Assembly: GCA_035545735.1 (NCBI GenBank)
Contig: DASZXS010000071.1
Span: 1-64,000, forward strand
From: JAJYKC01 sp035545735
GTDB taxonomy: Bacteria; Acidobacteriota; Terriglobia; Bryobacterales; Bryobacteraceae
Length of the DNA stretch: 64,000 nucleotides
Reading direction: 5' to 3'
A program made the position numbers and the translations under genes. The notes beneath the pieces were generated by a model. That model was not told where the DNA came from and made no database searches. It saw nothing but the letters and a program-made list of their open reading frames with translations. Each line of letters opens with the position of its first letter. Within the stretch, counting starts at the first letter, position 1. Below are positions 49,659 to 57,352 of this stretch, one piece after another.

Positions 49659-51794
49659 CTACTCCGGCTCCTGGCAGGCGAACCGAGTCCTCGATGCCAG
49701 GACGGAGCGGTAGAAATCAATAGTCCGGGAGATCGTGCGCTCGATCGTGAAGTGCTGTTCAAAGCGCTCGCGGCCCGCGCGCCCCATCTCCCTCCGGCGG
49801 GGGGCGTCGGTCACCAGGGAAGTAATGGCGGAATGAAGACCTTTGGCATCGCCGGGCGCGCACAAAAGTCCTGTGACTCCATCCTCGACAACCTCGGGAA
49901 TTCCTCCAACGCGGCAGCCTACAACCGGTTTTGCCGCGCGCATGGCTTCGAGGTACACGATTCCGAAAGATTCATAGAGCGATGGGGCCACAAAGATGTC
50001 GCACCTCCGGTAATACTCTTCCAGTTCATCGTCGCCGATGGCGCCGGCAAAAGACACCTGGCTGAGAATCGGGTCCGCGGCATAGGTCGATGCGAAGCTC
50101 ATGGTGCGATTGCCGCCCTGCGAAGAGACAATTTCGCGGTCCGGCCCGGCAAGTGTGAAGTGTAGAGACGGGAACTCGCGGCATAACGGGGGAATCACTT
50201 CCAGCAGCACATCAATGCCCTTGCGCCGCTCGAACCGGCCCACAAAGAGCACTTCTACCACGTCTTCCTTTTGCGGCGTCGAGCGAACGGGTTCATCGCG
50301 GATTCCAATGGGCACGACGGCGTGGCAACAGCCGGAAAGATCTACGTCATAAGCCGTCTGAATCTTGCTCAGTATGGCAGCGCTAATCGCGCGAATTCCG
50401 TGAGATGCCGATACGACGCTTTTTTCAGCCGCAAGGAGCGTTTCCATGGTTAGCCGGTTCTCTTCACTAGCCAGCCATTCCGGATTCAGCTCCAGCATCA
50501 CGTGCAGCGGAGTCTCCAGATTTGTGATGCAAGTCCACTTTCGGTCAAGAATTACGGCCAGACCCTCGGCGTCCCACAGGGGCCCGTCGATCAGGTCGAT
50601 GTGGTTCTGTTCGGCAATCGAATGCACCTTGTCGGCAACGGCGCGGGAATATTGCCAAAGGTGTGCGGGCATGAGCACTCCTGCAGGAGGCATGGCGGAC
50701 GGAACAGGACAAACGCTATGAACGAACACGCCATCATCGACGCGGGTCGTCTTGGACGTTGATGGCGACCGGGTAATCACGTGAACCGAATGGCCCTCTC
50801 GGACGAATCCTCGGGCCAGTTCGGCGGTCATTCGCCCCACGCCGCCCACTACCCCCGGCGGATACTCCTGGCTCAACATGCAAATTGTAAGTGGCTTCCC
50901 GGAGTCGTCCAAAACATCCCGGAGGTGAGTAACCGGAGGACGCGGCAGTGCGGCCGGTTGGTATATTCGCCTCCACACGGTCTCGCTCTTTTGCAAGGCG
51001 GATTCTATTGCCGCATCGGTATCGGCCGCATAGGTCGTGAAGAATGCAGGATTAGTTCCAAACAAAGCAATGCGGTCTGTTGTCGAATGCAGGATTGCCA
51101 AGGCGTCTCGCAGGCGCGATCGAAAGGATCCGCGCGGCGAACTCAAGTGAACCAGGATCCACTCCTCGTACCATTTCTTCCAGTCCGACAAAACGGGCAG
51201 CGTTTCCGGGATGGGAACGCCGGAAAACACTGCGCCTTCCGCGCGCGTAGCGTGAAAGCCAGCCTTCTCCAAGCGCTGGCATAAATCCAGTTGGGCGAGC
51301 GACGGTTCTATCAGTGACTCGTCATAAGCTCCGGAGAGCGCGATAGAGGACCGGCGCACGGCGCTGGCGGAAAGGGGGAGATAAGACGAATGACTTAAAA
51401 ACTGCCGCGAAATCGATTCCGCCATTGTGCGGCCGCAGGCGTCGTACAACGCGAAGGCGATCGACCCTACCGACGCATCCTCAAGCGCGGCATCCAGAGA
51501 AGAGAGCCAGTTCACGCCCGGAATGCAGCCTTCCTCGATAAAGATGACCCAATCGCCGGAGGTCTCTGCAATCAAGGCATTTCGCCGCTGGGCGAACGAC
51601 GCCAAGTCCCGTGAGACTATGCGCAGTCCGGGCACACGCGCGCATGCGGACCTGCGGGGTTCATCGCCGGGGGCAACAAAAGCGACCCGATCTGCCGCGG
51701 CGGGTTGCGAGGCAACCGCCTCGATCGTCTGTTGAAATGCCGGAATGCGGTCCGAGCCCGAGGGTAGGGATCCAATGGCAATCGCGATCCTCAT
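49659..51794 (-). CDS. Two-domain glycosyltransferase, degenerate GT2 plus GT4
   Basis: A 711-residue protein. The first 230 residues follow a GT2 fold, but where a metal-binding D-x-D is expected the segment reads FIEEGCIPG, so the domain is probably inactive or altered. From about residue 300 a GT4 fold starts (SQEYPPGVVGGVGRMTAELARGF), with a Rossmann core (VLFVGRFERRKGIDVLLEVI) and the E-x7-E segment APSLYESFGIVYLEAM intact. It probably adds a sugar from a nucleotide donor to a lipid-linked oligosaccharide in the cytoplasm. The ATG overlaps the stop of the upstream gene (ATGA), so all are translated in series. Confidence 0.85.
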   Translation of the reverse strand: MRIAIAIGSLPSGSDRIPAFQQTIEAVASQPAAADRVAFVAPGDEPRRSACARVPGLRIVSRDLASFAQRRNALIAETSGDWVIFIEEGCIPGVNWLSSLDAALEDASVGSIAFALYDACGRTMAESISRQFLSHSSYLPLSASAVRRSSIALSGAYDESLIEPSLAQLDLCQRLEKAGFHATRAEGAVFSGVPIPETLPVLSDWKKWYEEWILVHLSSPRGSFRSRLRDALAILHSTTDRIALFGTNPAFFTTYAADTDAAIESALQKSETVWRRIYQPAALPRPPVTHLRDVLDDSGKPLTICMLSQEYPPGVVGGVGRMTAELARGFVREGHSVHVITRSPSTSKTTRVDDGVFVHSVCPVPSAMPPAGVLMPAHLWQYSRAVADKVHSIAEQNHIDLIDGPLWDAEGLAVILDRKWTCITNLETPLHVMLELNPEWLASEENRLTMETLLAAEKSVVSASHGIRAISAAILSKIQTAYDVDLSGCCHAVVPIGIRDEPVRSTPQKEDVVEVLFVGRFERRKGIDVLLEVIPPLCREFPSLHFTLAGPDREIVSSQGGNRTMSFASTYAADPILSQVSFAGAIGDDELEEYYRRCDIFVAPSLYESFGIVYLEAMRAAKPVVGCRVGGIPEVVEDGVTGLLCAPGDAKGLHSAITSLVTDAPRRREMGRAGRERFEQHFTIERTISRTIDFYRSVLASRTRFACQEPE

Positions 51795-52921
51795 GACGCC
51801 CGCAGATCCATCCGGTCTTCGAGAAGATGGCGGAGGTTTTCCCTGAAGACCGGATAGCGGAATCCTGAAGCGTAGCTTGCGGCCATGCGGCGAAATTCGT
51901 CAATGCCCAGTAATCCTGCGTCGAGGGGCAGCCGTGGAGCCGTGCTCCGAAGCGCCGTCGCCACTTCATGCAGAGCGGCGCCGAGGGCCCGCCAGTCGCC
52001 AACCGGAGCAATCCGCCCAAGGCCGTTCACGATCGTGGGTAAGTTTCCGGCGTCATAGCCGATAACAGGGCAGCCCGACGCGATCGCTTCCAGGGCCGGG
52101 AGACAAAAGCCCTCGTGATAGGAAGGGATCAAAAACACATCGGCTTTCCGGAACTCCTCCACCAGGCGCGTTTCATCGATGACGCCGGTAAAGCGAAAGG
52201 AGTCGCTGTGCCCGGAAGCGGCTACCAAGGAATGAACCCGGGCCATGTATTCGACGTCGCAGAAGGTCGCATCACCGGCAAGGCTAAGGCGGTATTGCGA
52301 TGAGCCAAGCGCCTGGGCGTGGAGGACGGCGTACACGGCATCCAGCAATCCCTTGGATGGCACGAAGCGGCCAACAAACAGAACTTCGATCGTACCCTTC
52401 TTTGGCTGAAACTCACCCGGAGTCTCGAACTGCGGCTTTACCGGTAAGTTCAATACATCCAGTTTACGCCGGGGTATTCCGATGGACAAAAGATCCTCAA
52501 GGTTGTAGCGGCTGTCACAAACAACATGGGAACACGCCGCCAAATTCATTCGTTGAGCTAAGCTTCGTTGAATTATATCTCTTTGGCCTGGAGAATCGAA
52601 GAGGCGCGCGGGAGTAACATTGTGATATACGCCAAGACTTCGTGCGCGAGAAGGCGTCAGGAACACTGAATCGAACAGTTTATAAGCGATGCCGAACTCA
52701 TAGATGATAAGATCCGACTCCATAAAGAAATGATCCATAGCAACACGCCCGGCGGTGGAAGAGACTGTTACACGCGGATCCTCGACGTTCGTTGCCTGGC
52801 AGTAAATCCGGTAGTCCAGGCTCTGACCGAATATGTCGAGCAGAGCTTGCACCTTTACCGCCACCGAATAGGAGATCGCATCCGGCGGCATGTAAATCCC
52901 GGATATCAGACTGGCGCGCAT
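51791..52921 (-). CDS. GT4-family glycosyltransferase
   Basis: A 376-residue retaining glycosyltransferase of a single GT4 fold. The C-terminal half has VLFVGRFVPSKGLLDAVYAVL near 185, the nucleotide-sugar motif E-x7-E in SYHEGFCLPALEAIASGCP, and the acidic-lined loop after it. The open frame continues 51 codons upstream into the next gene, but similarity starts at MRASLISGIYMPPD, and the ATG overlaps the end of that gene by 16 bases. It lies between two GT2-GT4 fusions, which supports assembly of one repeat unit. Confidence 0.87.
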   Translation of the reverse strand: MRASLISGIYMPPDAISYSVAVKVQALLDIFGQSLDYRIYCQATNVEDPRVTVSSTAGRVAMDHFFMESDLIIYEFGIAYKLFDSVFLTPSRARSLGVYHNVTPARLFDSPGQRDIIQRSLAQRMNLAACSHVVCDSRYNLEDLLSIGIPRRKLDVLNLPVKPQFETPGEFQPKKGTIEVLFVGRFVPSKGLLDAVYAVLHAQALGSSQYRLSLAGDATFCDVEYMARVHSLVAASGHSDSFRFTGVIDETRLVEEFRKADVFLIPSYHEGFCLPALEAIASGCPVIGYDAGNLPTIVNGLGRIAPVGDWRALGAALHEVATALRSTAPRLPLDAGLLGIDEFRRMAASYASGFRYPVFRENLRHLLEDRMDLRAS

Positions 52922-55116
52922 TTCGCTTTTTTGCCCTGTGCGCTGGCCATGGCTGAGCGATAGAAGGACTCGACCCGCCTGGCGTAGGCCTGGCGGGTGA
53001 ACATTTTTTGGTAGCGTTCCTGGGCGCTTTTGCCCAGGGATTCCCGAAGACTTCGACTTTCCACCATCGCGCATAGACAGTTCCGTAGACTGTCCACGTC
53101 GTTGGGCTCCGCCAGCAGCGCATCCATCTCATGGCGAAGAAACTCATCGGTGGCCCCGGTCCGGGTGGCGATAATCGCCCGTCCAAGGCCCATTGCTTCG
53201 AGGAGCAAAGGCGTAAAAGGGTCGGTCAGCGCAGGGGCAACCAGGATGTCGCAAGCTGCGAGTTCACTTTGGAGCTCCTCATCGGAAAGGGCCAACGTCA
53301 GTTCAATCCGCTCATCCAACGGCGCGCCTTCCCATCGTCCCAGCCGGTTCATGCCTGGCGAGACCAACTCATTATCGGCCCCAACAACCCGAAAGCGTAC
53401 ACGCGCAAGAGCGCTGCCGCTCGATAAGACTGCATCCCGCAGCAAGTCTATTCCCCGGTTCTTGTCCAGGTTTCCGGCGTAGAGGACCACCAGCCTGTCG
53501 TCGTGCTTTGGCGAGGACCCGGCCGGACGCATCGCTTCCAAGCCCGGAAGGACCACTTCAGGCTGGATGAAATCCTCGCCCAACTCCGCCGACAAACGGT
53601 TCCCGCGGCAGACCGTGTCGCAGCGAACCGCCGCGCTTCCGCGGAGGACAAGCCGCTCCGCGCCAGTCAACCTTTGGAGTTGCGCCTTCGGTGGTTCTGG
53701 TGGAATCCAGCGAGACGGCTGGCGTTGCATGGTGAGGGCCGCGGAGCCAACCCGCGTCACCGTGCAAAGAGAATCCTCTAAAATCGATGCGATTCCGCCT
53801 GCGCCCCAAAGTGGCGCGTCGAGGATATCAATCGGATGACGTCGATGTATCCGCTGCACTTCGCGGCTAAACACGACCGATCGCCGCCAGTGTTCACCGT
53901 ATACCGCGAGTGTCGCCGGAGGGTTGTCGCGAATCGAATGCGGAACGAGGCGATGCACCCAGACGCCCCGCTCAAAGTCGACGCTCGCGGAGCCCTCGAA
54001 CGAGGTGGTGACAACGTGAACCGAATGGCCTGCTTCTGCCAGCCCGGCTGCGAGCTCGGCGGCATACCGGCCGTCCGAGTCCGCGACAAAGGGAGCAAAT
54101 TCCGGGGCGAGGAAGCAGATAGTCAGCGGCCCATCCGGGAGCGCCGGCTTGGGATGCGGCAGAAATGTTGAATGTCCCGCAACGCGGGCGGTGGGATTGA
54201 GCAGGCGAGGAGCGGGGGAAAGGCCAATGCGTAAACCTTCCCGGAACGCCTCATCCGCATCGGTTTCAAATCGATCGAGTTGTTCTGGCCCAATCCCGTT
54301 TTGTCCAAGATGGGTTTGGAGGCTGCTGCGCGCATTGTCGGTGAAACTCAGCGCGTTCTCCAGAATTTCCGCAACGGATGTATGAGGCCGCCGGTGCCGG
54401 AGGGCGAAATATAGCTTGTTCTTTATGATCGGGCGCCAGTTTGTCGGAACTCGGGCGGTGTTTCGAATATAGCTAGGGAGGAAGCGGTGGTAAACGAACG
54501 CGTTTGGAAGCTGCTTCAGCCGGTATCCGGCGTCGATGACCCTGAGGCAGAGTTCCGTCTCGTCGAGGTAGTAGTCAAAGGTCTCATCGAATCCGCCGAC
54601 AGCGGTCAGCACCTTCCGGCGAAACGAGGCATTGGTTCCCTGCAGATATGGAAACCGCGGGCAGCCCGGGAAGATAACTTGATCCGAAAGCGGCCCTTTT
54701 TCGTTCCACTCGGCGTCTCCCAGACGATTCGCCGCGGAATAGTGGTACTGAAATGCGACCCCGGTGTGGTCATAGACCATGCCCCCGGCGCCGCCGACAT
54801 CAGCCTTGTCGTACCCCGCAACCAAATCCCGGAGCCAGTACTCATCCGGTATGGCGTCGTCGTCGATAAACGCGACGATGTCCCCGCCGGCCATCTGGAT
54901 GCCAATATTGCGGGAGCGGGAAATGTTCCTTTCCGGGCACACCGCAGTGCGAATCTTGCCCGAAAACTCGGTCAAGACCTCGTCGGTAGCGTCCGTGCAC
55001 GGACCTGCGACTACGACCACTTCAAACGTCACGTCGCGCAGAAATCGGAGCGCGTGGAGCGTTTCACGCAAACTGCCGGCCCGGTTATAGGTATTGATGA
55101 CGATTGAAACCGTCAT
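52906..55116 (-). CDS. Two-domain glycosyltransferase, GT2 plus GT4
   Basis: A 736-residue fusion. The N-terminal GT2 domain begins VSIVINTYNRAGSL and has the intact metal motif IDDDAIPD and the ETELCLRV catalytic region near 190-200. A GT4 domain starts near residue 335 (LAPEFAPFVADSDGRYAAELAAGL). Its usual E-x7-E has become D-x7-E (DPFTPLLLEAMG), so the activity there may be lost or modified. The opposite pattern is found in the 711-residue neighbour. I took the ATG giving MTVSIVIN. A TTG three codons upstream would overlap the methyltransferase stop by 4 bases. Confidence 0.86.
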   Translation of the reverse strand: MTVSIVINTYNRAGSLRETLHALRFLRDVTFEVVVVAGPCTDATDEVLTEFSGKIRTAVCPERNISRSRNIGIQMAGGDIVAFIDDDAIPDEYWLRDLVAGYDKADVGGAGGMVYDHTGVAFQYHYSAANRLGDAEWNEKGPLSDQVIFPGCPRFPYLQGTNASFRRKVLTAVGGFDETFDYYLDETELCLRVIDAGYRLKQLPNAFVYHRFLPSYIRNTARVPTNWRPIIKNKLYFALRHRRPHTSVAEILENALSFTDNARSSLQTHLGQNGIGPEQLDRFETDADEAFREGLRIGLSPAPRLLNPTARVAGHSTFLPHPKPALPDGPLTICFLAPEFAPFVADSDGRYAAELAAGLAEAGHSVHVVTTSFEGSASVDFERGVWVHRLVPHSIRDNPPATLAVYGEHWRRSVVFSREVQRIHRRHPIDILDAPLWGAGGIASILEDSLCTVTRVGSAALTMQRQPSRWIPPEPPKAQLQRLTGAERLVLRGSAAVRCDTVCRGNRLSAELGEDFIQPEVVLPGLEAMRPAGSSPKHDDRLVVLYAGNLDKNRGIDLLRDAVLSSGSALARVRFRVVGADNELVSPGMNRLGRWEGAPLDERIELTLALSDEELQSELAACDILVAPALTDPFTPLLLEAMGLGRAIIATRTGATDEFLRHEMDALLAEPNDVDSLRNCLCAMVESRSLRESLGKSAQERYQKMFTRQAYARRVESFYRSAMASAQGKKAKCAPV

Positions 55117-55121
55117 GAGCG

Positions 55122-56255
55122 TCAATCACTGGGCTTCCCGGTCTTTTTTGCGATGATTTCCATTTCGAGGCAGTCCCCGTTGGGACGAGCCACGGCCGAA
55201 TAGTCTTTCGTCTCAAAGCCGCATTCCGCAAGAAGCGTGCGCAAGCCATCGCGAGAAAACATCGTGAAATGGTAATTGCCGCCATAGTCCTGACCGCCGA
55301 AGGTGATCAGGCGCAAATGTTCGAATGAGATTTCCGAGTTTGCATATTGCTGGAGCATCCCTTCGGCGTCCGGGACAATGATGCGAAAGATTCCTCCGGG
55401 TTTTAACAAACTGCGCCAGTAGGGCAGCAGGGATTCTTTCAAGCGCGGTTCCTTGAAGTGTTCCAGCAAATGAGACGCCAAAAATTCAGTGACGCTCTCC
55501 GGCCCAAAGGGCAAATTTTCAACATCGGCCAGAATATCCACGTCGCGCAGTTCCCGCGAGTCTACGTTCAAGTAGTTGCGCAAAGGAATTGGCCCACTGC
55601 CCAGGTTGAGCCGGATGCCGTCGGTGAACTGAAGTAACTTGCCTGGATTAATAATGCGAGGAGTAATCGGCTGGCCCGTGGGAGCGCCTTGAGAGGCAAG
55701 CTTCGAACTAACTTCGGCGAGCAATTCGGAGCGGACTGTCCGCAGAAAGTGTTCGGCGTGATCGCGAAGATGATTGAAATCCTTACGCAGTTCCTCATGT
55801 CGCTCGCGGGGCACATACGAGTCTGCGCGTGCCGCAAGACTGGAAAGCGCCGCCCGCACAATCTGCAAGTCGTCCGAATACCTTGCGGCGAAGTCCTTAA
55901 GTTCTGCGACTGTCTCGGCTGCGCGCCCTTGGACATGGCTGCTGAGGTGCGACTCGATGGAAACCTGCGCCCGGCGCAACGTGCGCAAACCATCGGGTAA
56001 CGATCGCAATTCGTGCAGCGTACTGGACGACTCGGACAACTGCCCCAGGACCTTGTCCAGATGGCTTTTCAGCAAGTCGTTTTGTCCTTTTACCGCCGTA
56101 AAGCTCCGCTTTAGTTCGTCGAACTGGCTATTGAGCGAGACAACCTCTGCATGGAGGTCCCTGCGGATTATGGGAATCTTGATGACGTCATGTACCACCT
56201 TGGCGAAGTACCCCAACAGCGGTAGCCTCGCAACGGTCTCTGTAAAGCTTGCCAT
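55122..56255 (-). CDS. SAM-dependent methyltransferase with N-terminal coiled coil
   Basis: A 377-residue protein. Residues 30-190 are a long heptad-rich coiled coil. The methyltransferase fold begins near 205 with RLNLGSGPIPLRNYLNVD (SAM motif) and continues through FLASHLLEHF, GGIFRIIVPDAEGM and a C-terminal segment. Coiled coil plus methyltransferase resembles WbdD-type chain-length regulators of O-antigen, which cap the polymer. So it might measure and methylate the end of the glycan made by the neighbouring transferases. That role is inferred. It is 5 bases upstream of the GT2-GT4 gene in the transcript. Confidence 0.82.
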   Translation of the reverse strand: MASFTETVARLPLLGYFAKVVHDVIKIPIIRRDLHAEVVSLNSQFDELKRSFTAVKGQNDLLKSHLDKVLGQLSESSSTLHELRSLPDGLRTLRRAQVSIESHLSSHVQGRAAETVAELKDFAARYSDDLQIVRAALSSLAARADSYVPRERHEELRKDFNHLRDHAEHFLRTVRSELLAEVSSKLASQGAPTGQPITPRIINPGKLLQFTDGIRLNLGSGPIPLRNYLNVDSRELRDVDILADVENLPFGPESVTEFLASHLLEHFKEPRLKESLLPYWRSLLKPGGIFRIIVPDAEGMLQQYANSEISFEHLRLITFGGQDYGGNYHFTMFSRDGLRTLLAECGFETKDYSAVARPNGDCLEMEIIAKKTGKPSD

Positions 56256-56354
56256 TTGAGTCTAGTGCGGCGGCGTGAGCGCGAATGGTAGTTTATCGCG
56301 TGTGCGGCTTCCACCGTCGAGTCTAACATAAGGTTCTTGCGCCCTCGCACGCGG

Positions 56355-57239
56355 CTACCGGTCCGAGAAGGTGAAGTGCTGCTCGAAGCGGTCCAGAAGG
56401 CGGCCATTGTTTCGCTTAAGATCATTGAGAAAGCGGGACCGGATCTCCAGGCTATAGTCGTCCTGCAGACGGATCAGCCACTGCGAGGGCACGTAATCGC
56501 CAGGAATTTCCCGCTGGAGGCTCTCCGCCACCCGGCGAACTCCCGCGACGCGGTTCTGAATGTATTCCTCGTAGACAATGGTTAAAGGTTCAACGCCGAG
56601 ATAGGCAAACTGCTGCTCCCAGATCCACTCCTCGGCAAGGATCTGATTGAATTTCAACCGGATGTATTCGAAGTCGTAGGCCGGAAGATTCTTTGTCCCG
56701 CCGCCCGTTTCCGCCGTTTCGTCGACGCGCCGGTGCCACACGTTCGTGCGTTCGGCGCGCCAGGCCGAAATCGCCTGAAGCACCTTGTCCCGCCGGACCG
56801 CGTAGATCACCCTGAGACCGGGAAAGAGAGAGCTGAGAAGCAGGTCTGTTTCCGTCCCATAGACCTGGCGCAGCGCTGTCTGGAGCGTGTACGCCTGGTA
56901 CCAATTCACCTTGAAGCCAAATAACCGGTTGGGGGCGTCGTTGGTAATCTTTTTGAGATAGTCGCATAGATCCACAGCCGTGTAGCCGAGGAATTCACCC
57001 TGCGGAAATCCATGGGAGTGTTGGAAAAATTCGCACGGCCAGCCGAGTCCGGCGGTCGTCAGATCCTCGCAGAGCAAGGTGCTTCCGCACCGCACGGAAA
57101 ATATCACGGCGTACACGGTAAGGCCGTCTCCGATGCGGCGAGCCATCGCGGCCTCCGGGTGTTCATCCGCAATCCGCGCGGGTTGACGCCGTCCGCCGAT
57201 CGTTGGCGTAAAGGTAGTGCTGTTACCCCCGTAAGCCAT
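56355..57239 (-). CDS. Stf0-family sulfotransferase
   Basis: A 294-residue PAPS-dependent sulfotransferase of the Stf0 type, first seen in trehalose 2-sulfotransferase of mycobacteria. The 5'-phosphosulfate loop is IFSVRCGSTLLCEDL near 46-60. YAVRRDKVLQAISAWRAERT near 140-160 gives the 3'-phosphate site. The C-terminal part (VYEEYIQNRVAGVRRVAESL) is also typical. It should add sulfate to a sugar hydroxyl of the glycan built by the downstream genes. The start may be the given ATG or one 31 codons later, which would match Stf0 N-termini better. It heads the leftward glycan operon. Confidence 0.85.
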   Translation of the reverse strand: MAYGGNSTTFTPTIGGRRQPARIADEHPEAAMARRIGDGLTVYAVIFSVRCGSTLLCEDLTTAGLGWPCEFFQHSHGFPQGEFLGYTAVDLCDYLKKITNDAPNRLFGFKVNWYQAYTLQTALRQVYGTETDLLLSSLFPGLRVIYAVRRDKVLQAISAWRAERTNVWHRRVDETAETGGGTKNLPAYDFEYIRLKFNQILAEEWIWEQQFAYLGVEPLTIVYEEYIQNRVAGVRRVAESLQREIPGDYVPSQWLIRLQDDYSLEIRSRFLNDLKRNNGRLLDRFEQHFTFSDR

Positions 57240-57352
57240 TACCCAGCCGGATGGTCCCTTCCCCGTAAGATTTTTAATCTAGCATAGCAGGCAATGTTGG
57301 CATCGACCGCGCCGGGGTCCGGACGGAGCTGGGGCGGCCTACTCGCGAATCC

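Noticed and set aside
49659..53074. Upstream extension of the GT4 gene reading frame to 53074
   Set aside because: The extra 51 codons only read the end of the preceding glycosyltransferase gene in another frame, and similarity begins at the ATG at 52921.
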